A stretch of 5,726 bases of DNA from Bacteroidota bacterium (GTDB lineage Bacteria; Bacteroidota; Ignavibacteria; UBA10030; UBA8401). Made by a program: the position numbers and the translations under genes. Positions 1-5,726 of the stretch are shown one piece after another. The stretch covers positions 1-5,726 of the forward strand of contig JAVBYA010000160.1 of the NCBI GenBank assembly GCA_030824295.1, read 5' to 3'. The stretch's first letter is position 1; every line of letters starts with the position of its first letter. The notes beneath the pieces are model-generated. The model ran no database searches, was not told where the DNA came from, and saw nothing but the letters and a program-made list of their open reading frames with translations.

Positions 1-1
1 G

Positions 2-856
2 GTGACCGAAGAAGCACTGGAACGTGTCGCCTACGAGACGGTGGAGGATATGAAGAAGGACGGTGTTGTCTATTTCGAGACACGGTTCGCTCCTGTCTTC
101 CATACCGGCAAGGGTCTCTCCGTTTCCCGCATCGTCAAATCGGTGCTCAAAGGCCTCGAACGGGGCAAGAAGGATTTCGGCGTCCATTACGGCGTGATCA
201 TCTGCGCCATGCGGCATATGGAACCGTCCGTCTCTCTCGAAGTTGCCGAGTTGGCGGTCGAGTTCCGCAATCAGGGTGTCGTCGGATTCGATCTGGCGGG
301 TGAAGAAGGGGGATATCCTCCCAAGAAGCATGTGGATGCTTTCCACTACATCCAACGGGAGAACTTCAACATCACGATCCATGCCGGCGAAGCATTCGGC
401 AAGGAATCGATCTGGCAGGCCATTCAATGGTGCGGCGCTCACCGCATCGGTCACGGTACACGTCTCATCGAGGATATGAAAGTGAAGGACGGCGAGGTGC
501 TCTCCATGGGAACGCTCGCGCAGTATGTGCTGGACAAACGTATCCCGATCGAGATCTGTCTGACGAGCAATCTGCACACCGGTGCCGTGAACAGGATCGA
601 GGACCATCCGTTCCCCATCTATCACAAGTACAAATTCCGTCTCACATTGAACACGGACGACCGGCTGATGAGCGGCATCACTTTGACGGACGAATATTAT
701 CTGGCGCATTCCGTTTTCGGACTGGATCTTGCGGCACTGGAGAAGATCACCATCAATGCAATGAAGTCCGCATTCATCCCGTACAAGGACCGTATCAAAC
801 TCATCTACGACGTGCTGAAGCCGGGATATGCAGATGCACGGAAGAAACTGGGATAA
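2..856 (+). CDS. add: Adenosine deaminase family protein, 5'-truncated by the window edge
   Basis: Zinc-dependent deaminase of the adenosine/AMP deaminase superfamily; family members hydrolyse adenosine (or deoxyadenosine) to inosine and ammonia in cytoplasmic purine salvage. Counting from the first whole codon, visible motifs are HAGE (127-130, zinc histidine and catalytic glutamate), HRIGHG (147-152, catalytic histidine), TSNLHTGAV (188-196) and LNTDD (216-220, zinc and catalytic aspartates). The SN-x-x-TGA form favours adenosine over adenine deaminase, which usually has SNxKL. The first codon, GTG at 2, is an internal valine: the frame is open to the edge, and about 70-80 N-terminal residues, including the HxH metal motif, must lie upstream. 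The residue after NTDD is arginine, as in many bacterial Add proteins, where the animal enzymes have proline. It ends with TAA six bases before the phosphatase gene, so the two are probably co-transcribed. A role as aminofutalosine deaminase in menaquinone synthesis cannot be excluded. The family is certain; the exact substrate is less so. Confidence 0.93.
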   Translation: MTEEALERVAYETVEDMKKDGVVYFETRFAPVFHTGKGLSVSRIVKSVLKGLERGKKDFGVHYGVIICAMRHMEPSVSLEVAELAVEFRNQGVVGFDLAGEEGGYPPKKHVDAFHYIQRENFNITIHAGEAFGKESIWQAIQWCGAHRIGHGTRLIEDMKVKDGEVLSMGTLAQYVLDKRIPIEICLTSNLHTGAVNRIEDHPFPIYHKYKFRLTLNTDDRLMSGITLTDEYYLAHSVFGLDLAALEKITINAMKSAFIPYKDRIKLIYDVLKPGYADARKKLG

Positions 857-862
857 CCGCCG

Positions 863-1348
863 ATGCTCCTGTATCTCTTACGCCACGGGCAGGCGGTGAA
901 TTCCGCTCCCACCGATTTCGAACGGGAATTGACCGCCGACGGGACACGCGATTCGGCCAACGTCGGTACATTCCTTGCCGGCATGCATATCCAATGCACC
1001 CACGCATTCGTCAGCCCTCTGGTCCGTGCACAGCAGACGCTCCGTGCGGTCCTCGCATCGCTTCCTGACGTTCCGGTGGAAACAACGGAACATCTTACAC
1101 CCGAATCGGATCCGCGGAACATCCTGGAACTGCTTCGCACCCTCCCGTCGGAGAGCCGCGTGCTGTTGGTGACGCACGAACCGTTCGTCAGCGCCTGCAT
1201 CTCCACACTCATCAGCTCATCCGAAACAGCACTGGTCGCCATGAAACCGGCCACCATTGCATGTATCGAAACCCGCGGCATCCCCGTCCGCGGCAGCGGA
1301 ACGCTCCGCTGGCTCCTTCCGCCGGAGACTCTCCGTCCGAAACAGTGA
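863..1348 (+). CDS. sixA: SixA-like phosphohistidine phosphatase (histidine phosphatase superfamily)
   Basis: A 161-residue single-domain member of the RHG (histidine phosphatase) superfamily. The N-terminal LRHGQA motif (R7, H8) provides the phospho-accepting histidine; SPLVRAQQT (R55) and VTHEP (H105) supply the other phosphate-pocket residues. The length, the DFERELTADG segment and the SPxxRAxQT motif match SixA, which in E. coli dephosphorylates histidine on phosphocarrier proteins (reported for the ArcB HPt domain and for the nitrogen-type PTS). The protein has no signal peptide and should be cytoplasmic. The ATG lies 6 bases after the add stop codon with no good Shine-Dalgarno, so translation probably depends on coupling to add. 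The start is well supported because the catalytic RHG sits at the usual residue 7-9. The C-terminal stretch after residue 150 is proline-rich and not informative. The physiological target here is unknown; a small-molecule phosphatase of the same superfamily is the main alternative. Confidence 0.88.
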   Translation: MLLYLLRHGQAVNSAPTDFERELTADGTRDSANVGTFLAGMHIQCTHAFVSPLVRAQQTLRAVLASLPDVPVETTEHLTPESDPRNILELLRTLPSESRVLLVTHEPFVSACISTLISSSETALVAMKPATIACIETRGIPVRGSGTLRWLLPPETLRPKQ

Positions 1349-1351
1349 CCT

Positions 1352-1376
1352 TCCCTTTGATTCAAGGGGTATTTTT
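1352..1376 (+). terminator. Weak intrinsic terminator candidate after add-sixA
   Basis: CCCTT (1353-1357) pairs with AAGGG (1364-1368) around a six-base loop, with one further T-G pair possible outside it. The stem is followed by GTATTTTT. It starts 4 bases after the sixA stop codon, the right place for a transcript end. The 5-6 bp stem is short, so termination may be partial and some read-through into the phosphorylase gene is likely. Confidence 0.45.
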
Positions 1377-1445
1377 CTCATTGGATTTTCTGCCATTTTT
1401 CAGTTTCTTATAACCGTTTCTCATTAAATAGGACCCGCACCGTCT
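1377..1445 (+). promoter_or_regulatory. AT-rich leader of the phosphorylase gene, putative promoter and ribosome site
   Basis: This stretch is much richer in A and T than the flanking genes and lies between a terminator-like hairpin and the phosphorylase start. TTATAA at 1408-1413 resembles a -10 element. The best -35-like hexamer, TTGGAT at 1381-1386, is 21 bases away, longer than the sigma-70 optimum, and no clear Bacteroidota-type -7/-33 pair was found. TAGGA at 1429-1433 could be the ribosome binding site, 12 bases before the ATG at 1446, which is a long spacing. No operator palindrome was seen. Confidence 0.3.
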
Positions 1446-3566
1446 ATGGCAAAAAAACGAATCTCATCGACCCGCTCGCTCATGGAAGGGCTTTCGGCGC
1501 TTTCCCGTAACCTTTGGTGGGCATGGCACACCAACGCCCAATCCATTTTCCGTGAGCTCTCTCCTCAATTATGGGAGCGGACGAACCACAACGCCTCGTG
1601 GGTCATGGCGGACATCTCTGAGAAGGAACTTCATGCACGCCTCGGTGATGCAGAATTCGCAGGACGCGTATCCGCGGTCCTGGATGAGTTCGACGCGTAC
1701 ATGAGCAATACCAAGACCTGGGCCGCAGCGAATGCCAAAGCACTCAAGAAACCGGTCGCCTACTTCAGTGCGGAGTTCGGACTGCATGAGAGCGTCCGCA
1801 TCTATTCCGGCGGTCTCGGCATCCTCGCCGGCGATCATACCAAATCCGCCAGCGATCTCGGCGTGCCGTTCTACGGCATCTCCCTCTTCTACCGTGAAGG
1901 ATATTTCGAACAGCGCATCAGCGTGGACGGATGGCAGCAGGAACAGTACCTGAAGATCGATATGAACCGGCAGCCCACCGAACTGGTGGTGGATGCCAAA
2001 GGGAATCCGATCGTCTGCTCTGTGCAGATCGGATTCAGCGCCGTCAACTTCGTTGCCCGCCGGCTCCGTGTTGGACGCAGCAACATCCTGCTGCTGGACA
2101 CGAACCTTCCGGAGAACGAAGAACGCTACCGCAGCATCACCGCCCATGTGTACGGCGGCGACTCCACCACGCGTATCGCGCAGGAGATCGTTCTCGGCAT
2201 CGGCGGCGTGCGAATGCTCCGCGCCATGGGGATCACCCCTTCCGTGTATCATATGAATGAAGGACACTCCGCGTTCCTGACGCTGGAGCTGCTCCGCGAG
2301 AACATCGCCAAGGGACTGCACAAAGAAAAAGCGATGAAAGCGGTCATTGATGACTGTATCTTCACCACGCACACGCCTGTTCCGGCTGGACATGACCGCT
2401 TCTCCAACGATCTGATGCGGTTCGTTTTCGAACATCAGGTCCAGCAGATCGGTATGTCCGTCGACGAACTCATCCACTTCGGCAAGGAACATGCGGAGAA
2501 TCCCAACGATATCTTCTGCATGACCGTCCTCGCCATGAAGATGAGCCGCTCCGCCAACGGCGTCAGCGAACTCCACGGCCATGTGAGCCGCGAGATGTGG
2601 CAGCACCTCTATCCCAAAGCAAAGACGGTCGAGACCGTGCCGATCGGTCACATCACCAACGGCATCCATGTGGAAAGCTGGGTAAGCGAAAAGACCAACG
2701 CGTTCTGGACCGCCAAGCTTGGCGCGGACTGGAACAAGCATTTCACGGAACCGAAGTACTGGAAGAAAGCACTCGATCCGAAGAGCATCTCGGATGAGGA
2801 GCTGTGGGCCCTTCGCTACAATCTCCGCCGTCAGCTGATCGAGTTCGCCCGGCACCGTCTGCACGAACAACATTCCCGCTACGGCAACGGCACCGCCGCC
2901 TACGACACCATCCTGGACCCGAACGCGCTCACCATCTGCTTCGCACGCCGGTTCGCGACATACAAACGCGCACCGCTGATCTTCACGCATTTCGAGAAGA
3001 TCCTCGGCGTGTTCAATGCCATGGAGAAGCCTGTCCAGGTGATCTTCGCCGGCAAGGCGCACCCGCGGGATGATGAAGGAAAGAAGTTCATCCAGCGCAT
3101 CATCGAGATCACGAAGCACCCCAATCTCTTCGGCAAGGTGATCTTCCTGGAGAACTACGACATGAACCTGGCGCGCTATCTGGTCTCCGGCGCCGATGTG
3201 TGGCTGAACAACCCGCGCCGTCCTCTCGAGGCATCGGGGACCAGCGGACAGAAAGTGAGCATCAACGGCGGTATGAACTGCAGCATCATGGACGGCTGGT
3301 GGCGCGAAGGATACGACGGGAAGAACGGCTGGTCCATCGGTGGCGACGAGCAGCCGGCGGATGCCCATGTGCAGGATACGCAGGACTCACAGTTCCTGTA
3401 CGAAGTGCTCAGCCAGCAGATCATCCCCGAGTTCTATGACCGCGATGCCAACGGCATCCCGCGCGCATGGGTCAAACGGATGCGTCAGGCGATCTCCACC
3501 CTCGTGCCGGAATACAGCACGCACCGTATGGTGGCAGAATACGTCAAGAAATACTACAGCAAGTAA
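1446..3566 (+). CDS. glgP: Alpha-glucan (glycogen/maltodextrin) phosphorylase, GT35
   Basis: PLP-dependent glucan phosphorylase of 706 residues that releases glucose-1-phosphate from the non-reducing ends of alpha-1,4-glucans using inorganic phosphate, in the cytoplasm. Residues about 10-100 match the DUF3417-type leader of the short bacterial phosphorylases (NLWWAWHTNAQSIF at 22-35). The catalytic region follows: YFSAEFG (106-112), SGGLGILAGDHTKSASDLG (121-139), HMNEGHSAF (269-277), THTPVPAGHDRF (308-319), RRFATYKRAP (501-510, phosphate-site basic residues), FAGKAHP (534-540) and EASGTSGQK (595-603), where K603 is the expected PLP lysine. The length fits this subfamily rather than the longer GlgP/MalP (about 800-850 residues) of E. 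coli or animals, whose regulatory N-terminus is missing. The ATG at 1446 is chosen because conserved leader sequence begins near residue 15. It appears to be a single-gene unit, with a hairpin before it and a strong terminator after it. No glycogen synthase, branching or debranching gene is adjacent. Specificity for glycogen versus maltodextrin cannot be decided. Confidence 0.96.
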   Translation: MAKKRISSTRSLMEGLSALSRNLWWAWHTNAQSIFRELSPQLWERTNHNASWVMADISEKELHARLGDAEFAGRVSAVLDEFDAYMSNTKTWAAANAKALKKPVAYFSAEFGLHESVRIYSGGLGILAGDHTKSASDLGVPFYGISLFYREGYFEQRISVDGWQQEQYLKIDMNRQPTELVVDAKGNPIVCSVQIGFSAVNFVARRLRVGRSNILLLDTNLPENEERYRSITAHVYGGDSTTRIAQEIVLGIGGVRMLRAMGITPSVYHMNEGHSAFLTLELLRENIAKGLHKEKAMKAVIDDCIFTTHTPVPAGHDRFSNDLMRFVFEHQVQQIGMSVDELIHFGKEHAENPNDIFCMTVLAMKMSRSANGVSELHGHVSREMWQHLYPKAKTVETVPIGHITNGIHVESWVSEKTNAFWTAKLGADWNKHFTEPKYWKKALDPKSISDEELWALRYNLRRQLIEFARHRLHEQHSRYGNGTAAYDTILDPNALTICFARRFATYKRAPLIFTHFEKILGVFNAMEKPVQVIFAGKAHPRDDEGKKFIQRIIEITKHPNLFGKVIFLENYDMNLARYLVSGADVWLNNPRRPLEASGTSGQKVSINGGMNCSIMDGWWREGYDGKNGWSIGGDEQPADAHVQDTQDSQFLYEVLSQQIIPEFYDRDANGIPRAWVKRMRQAISTLVPEYSTHRMVAEYVKKYYSK

Positions 3567-3578
3567 TACATGGAAATG

Positions 3579-3599
3579 CGGGAACGATCCCTGTTCCCG
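3579..3599. repeat. Inverted repeat (hairpin) just after glgP
   Basis: CGGGAAC (3579-3585) and GTTCCCG (3593-3599) form a perfect 7 bp stem with a 7-base loop, starting 12 bases after the glgP stop codon. There is no T-tract on either side, so it is not itself a classical intrinsic terminator. It may protect the 3' end of the transcript from exonucleases or pause polymerase ahead of the terminator 12 bases further on. Confidence 0.6.
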
Positions 3600-3610
3600 T
3601 CAGGAAGAAA

Positions 3611-3642
3611 TAAAAAACGCCGGCTTGTGCCGGCGTTTTTTA
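3611..3642. terminator. Strong bidirectional intrinsic terminator between convergent genes
   Basis: A perfect palindromic hairpin: CGCCGGC (3618-3624), loop TTGT, GCCGGCG (3629-3635), flanked by six A (3612-3617) and six T (3636-3641), with T3611 and A3642 extending the pairing. This gives a 7 bp GC-rich core with a U-tract on whichever strand is transcribed. It lies between the glgP stop codon (3566) and the hydrolase stop codon (3672-3670) and should end both transcripts. Confidence 0.93.
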
Positions 3643-3669
3643 TTGTGATGGTCTACGAAACTTGAGCCG

Positions 3670-4611
3670 CTATTTCACGATCTCCTTGATGATCGCATTG
3701 AACGCTTCCGGCTGCTCGATCTGCAGCATGTGTCCGGCGGACGGGATGAAATTGAGCGTCACACTCGGGATGGCATCGGTGCCGATCTTCGCTACATCCT
3801 TCGCCGAACCGCCATGCAGGATGGGATTCGGGATCAATCCGTCGTTCTCTCCGAAGATGAGATGCGTCGGGACTGTTATCTGGGAGAGCTTCTTGGTGGT
3901 CGGCTCATCCAGCATTCCATGAACGGACCGCACGACAGCGTAGCAGAAATCCTCGAACTCCGCCCCTTTCGCCATCCGCGTCCGTTCTTCCACCATCCAT
4001 TCATATTTTTCACTGTAGTTATAGAAGTTGAGAGCCAGATTCGCACGGATTCTGTCCTCCGGCGTCTTCTTCACGAAATCGATCGTCATGACGCTCTTCA
4101 GCCAGTCCCCGTCCCCGCGCGAGAACGGTTCCAGCCCCGCCGGAGCTGCCAGGATCAGCCGTTCCAATTGTTCCGGATGGCGGAACGAGAAGTGGATGCC
4201 GATCTGTCCCCCCATCGAATGTCCGATGTAGGTCACTTTACCGACACCCAATTGTGTAAGAAGTCCGCTGACAACGTCGGCATAGAAGGACATCGTGTAG
4301 GGATAGACCCCTTTGTCCGACTTGCCGTAGCCCGGAAGGTCCACCGCGATCACACGATAATGCCTGGACAGTTCCGCTATGTTATAGCGCCAGAACCCGC
4401 CGTTGCTCGCCAGTCCGTGCACCAGCACGAGCGTCTGCGGACCGCTTCCTTCGTCCATGTAACTGACGTTGATACCCCTCACTGCGCGGGAATGGGATGT
4501 GAATCCATAATCGAACTGTGCGAATTCCAAAGCGGGAGCATCTTTATACACGACTCCTCCGGAACATCCGAAAAAAAGAACGGTCAACAATGCTGCAATG
4601 AATGGTCTCAT
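3670..4611 (-). CDS. Alpha/beta-hydrolase fold lipoprotein
   Basis: A 313-residue serine hydrolase of the alpha/beta fold, probably anchored to the cell envelope by lipid. It has a short signal peptide: basic R2, a hydrophobic stretch to F14, then G15-C16 as a relaxed lipobox (LFFGC), with Ser at +2, which does not indicate inner-membrane retention. The fold shows the oxyanion segment LVHGLAS (63-69), DLPGYGKSD (91-99), the nucleophile elbow GHSMGG (130-135, S132), the acid D257 in FGENDGLIP, and H294 in SAGHMLQIE, a complete catalytic triad. A cap region lies at about 160-235. The pattern resembles MhpC/epoxide hydrolase-like members, but esterase, lactonase or C-C hydrolase activity cannot be told apart. 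The ATG at 4611 is favoured by GAGGAG six bases upstream and by the signal peptide beginning there. It lies 9 bases downstream of the barrel gene, so the two are likely translationally coupled. The stop is TAG. The fold is secure; the substrate is unknown. Confidence 0.92.
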   Translation of the reverse strand: MRPFIAALLTVLFFGCSGGVVYKDAPALEFAQFDYGFTSHSRAVRGINVSYMDEGSGPQTLVLVHGLASNGGFWRYNIAELSRHYRVIAVDLPGYGKSDKGVYPYTMSFYADVVSGLLTQLGVGKVTYIGHSMGGQIGIHFSFRHPEQLERLILAAPAGLEPFSRGDGDWLKSVMTIDFVKKTPEDRIRANLALNFYNYSEKYEWMVEERTRMAKGAEFEDFCYAVVRSVHGMLDEPTTKKLSQITVPTHLIFGENDGLIPNPILHGGSAKDVAKIGTDAIPSVTLNFIPSAGHMLQIEQPEAFNAIIKEIVK

Positions 4612-4616
4612 AGATT

Positions 4617-4622
4617 CTCCTC
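4617..4622 (-). promoter_or_regulatory. Shine-Dalgarno of the hydrolase overlapping the upstream stop codon
   Basis: On the minus strand the sequence reads TTCTGAGGAGAATCTATG. GAGGAG is a strong ribosome binding site five bases before the ATG, and its first two bases belong to the TGA stop codon of the barrel gene. This fixes the hydrolase start and suggests that ribosomes ending on the barrel gene help initiate the lipoprotein. Confidence 0.8.
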
Positions 4623-5726
4623 AGAACATTAACCAGGACATATTGGCGAACAGCACCCAGGGATCGTGGGACGGACGCGAAGGCACAACGAACGGACTGT
4701 CATAGAAATCCCCCAGCATAAGATATCCGGCACTCACTCCAAAGGTCAGAAAGACCTTGTAGGTATACTGTGCTTCCACATTCAGTTCAGTTCCGATATA
4801 GCTACCGCCGCCGGCAGGGGTCCGGTTGGCGATCGCGGTTGCACCGCCGGCCTTTACCATGAACGTATTCGGGATGATGTCACGCGACACGCTGCCGAAC
4901 AGCGCAGATACTCCGTATCCCATGTTCGCGATATCATGCACCGCTGAGTAGTACCGGTTCACCACTTTGGGATCCGGGAACAACAATAGCGCCCGATGGT
5001 TGCTGTAAATGGCGGTCGGCGATCCATAGATATTCCCCGTCAGCACACTGTTCACCGTCTTATCAGCAGCGCCGTTCGCATCACCGGTGGTATACAACCC
5101 TTCCACGCTGATCTTGTCGTTCACCGTCTGACCATATTTGTAGTTCAGAGAGGCATTGACCGCCACGCCGAGGATGTCGGCATATTCATTCGTACCGTGA
5201 TCGGCATTCACCGTATCGATCGTCCCCAGATTGCTCATCACGAATGCATCCGCCCACCACCGGCCGGCCATGAAGTCCCGGTTATACGACCCATGCGTTC
5301 CGGCCCAGATGATATTCGCTTCGTATTTCGATGTCGGGATATTCAGGCGGCTCTTGTTGGTTGCGCCATTGTATTCCGCAAGATTACTGTTCAAGCCCTG
5401 TCCCAGAACCGAGATTCCTCCGCTGCTCTTCCCGCGGTCCCACAGGAACCAAAGGTCCCCTCCCAATTCCAATGTCGGGGTCACCCGTGATTCCACATCC
5501 AGCATCCACAACGAGACGTCATCGTTCTCGTTGATCAGGTTCTCATACAGTTGATAATAGCCGATACGCATCAGCGTCCCCTTGTCGATCAAGCCGTATG
5601 AACTGATGCCGACCCCCTGTGTTCCGAAATAGGCCAATTTATATCCGCTGGTCTGCGCTGTGCTGATCGCTGAGATGTTCGGGTCCCGCACGTTATCGAA
5701 GATGCGCTGCAGTCCGATCACAATGT
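4621..5726 (-). CDS. Outer-membrane beta-barrel protein, alginate-export/porin-like, 5'-truncated
   Basis: The C-terminal 366-plus residues of an outer-membrane barrel. The frame is open to the window edge: the GTG at 5721-5719 is preceded by an in-frame isoleucine codon and is an internal valine, so the signal peptide and first strands are outside the window. The visible part alternates aromatic and hydrophobic residues in many short strands, for example LWMLDVESRV (71-80), LGGDLWFLWD (86-95), ISVEGLYTTGD (204-214) and FLTFGVSAGYLMLGD (324-338). They are separated by Asn/Gly/Asp-rich loops, and the protein ends in SWLMF with a terminal Phe, the signal recognised by the BAM machinery. The stretches GLYTTGDANG (208-217), LLLFPDP (245-251) and YIGTELNVEAQY (308-319) recall the alginate-export-like barrel family from memory; this was not tested. 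It likely forms a channel for a hydrophilic or anionic solute. It is the upstream gene of a pair with the lipoprotein hydrolase. Barrel assignment is strong; family and substrate are tentative. Confidence 0.8.
   Translation of the reverse strand, partial: IVIGLQRIFDNVRDPNISAISTAQTSGYKLAYFGTQGVGISSYGLIDKGTLMRIGYYQLYENLINENDDVSLWMLDVESRVTPTLELGGDLWFLWDRGKSSGGISVLGQGLNSNLAEYNGATNKSRLNIPTSKYEANIIWAGTHGSYNRDFMAGRWWADAFVMSNLGTIDTVNADHGTNEYADILGVAVNASLNYKYGQTVNDKISVEGLYTTGDANGAADKTVNSVLTGNIYGSPTAIYSNHRALLLFPDPKVVNRYYSAVHDIANMGYGVSALFGSVSRDIIPNTFMVKAGGATAIANRTPAGGGSYIGTELNVEAQYTYKVFLTFGVSAGYLMLGDFYDSPFVVPSRPSHDPWVLFANMSWLMF

Noticed and set aside
2..4. GTG at the left edge as the real start of the deaminase
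   Set aside because: The family needs an N-terminal HxH zinc motif that is absent, and the sequence aligns with the middle of the family from its first residue, so the gene begins outside the window.
427..1068. A 213-codon plus-strand frame overlapping add and sixA
   Set aside because: It is out of frame with two genes that carry clear catalytic motifs, and its translation shows no family signature.
805..1365. A 186-codon minus-strand frame opposite sixA
   Set aside because: Its translation is rich in Ser, Arg and Val with no motif, and it covers the end of add, all of sixA and the weak terminator, which is best explained as a shadow.
1349..1445. Possible riboswitch or small RNA in the leader of glgP
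   Set aside because: Only one short hairpin with a T-rich tail is visible; the rest is unstructured AT-rich sequence with no recognisable conserved core.
1569..3368. A 599-codon open frame on the minus strand, antisense to glgP
   Set aside because: It mirrors the codon structure of glgP, and its translation is low-complexity in character (many Ala, Asp, Val, His and Arg) with no recognisable domain or ribosome site. Long antisense frames are common opposite GC-biased genes.
3730..4632. A 300-codon plus-strand open frame opposite the hydrolase gene
   Set aside because: The minus-strand reading has a full catalytic triad, a signal peptide and a good Shine-Dalgarno; the plus-strand reading is rich in Arg and His, lacks a domain and runs over the operon junction.
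5719..5721. GTG as the real start of the barrel protein
   Set aside because: No signal peptide follows it, and the frame stays open to the window edge, so it is an internal valine.

Overview
The window is ordinary bacterial chromosome, moderately GC-rich (roughly mid-50s percent by eye, not computed). It carries five protein genes, two of them cut by the window edges. The organism is very probably Gram-negative: the minus-strand genes encode an outer-membrane beta-barrel ending in phenylalanine and a lipobox-type lipoprotein. A GT35 alpha-glucan phosphorylase with an N-terminal DUF3417-like region would fit an environmental or thermophile-related lineage such as the Bacteroidota/Ignavibacteria side of the tree. 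That placement is inference, since no rRNA or marker gene is present.

Layout: positions 1-1348 hold a plus-strand pair, the 3' part of an adenosine deaminase family gene (add) followed 6 bases later by a SixA-like phosphohistidine phosphatase. An AT-rich gap of 97 bases (1349-1445) contains a weak terminator-like hairpin and probably the promoter of the next gene. Positions 1446-3566 encode the complete alpha-glucan (maltodextrin/glycogen) phosphorylase. The convergent gap 3567-3669 contains one plain hairpin and a very strong, symmetric terminator that can serve both strands. Positions 3670-5726 carry a minus-strand operon: an outer-membrane barrel protein, cut at its 5' end by the window edge, followed 9 bases downstream by an alpha/beta-hydrolase lipoprotein whose Shine-Dalgarno sequence overlaps the barrel gene's stop codon.

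Functionally, add is purine salvage (or possibly the futalosine route to menaquinone), sixA removes phosphate from a phosphohistidine protein, and glgP releases glucose-1-phosphate from storage or imported glucans. These do not form an obvious single pathway. The barrel and lipoprotein hydrolase look like a linked cell-envelope pair that could take up and cleave an ester-type or other small substrate, but the substrate cannot be read from the sequence. No mobile element, CRISPR array, tRNA, rRNA or clearly new system was seen.
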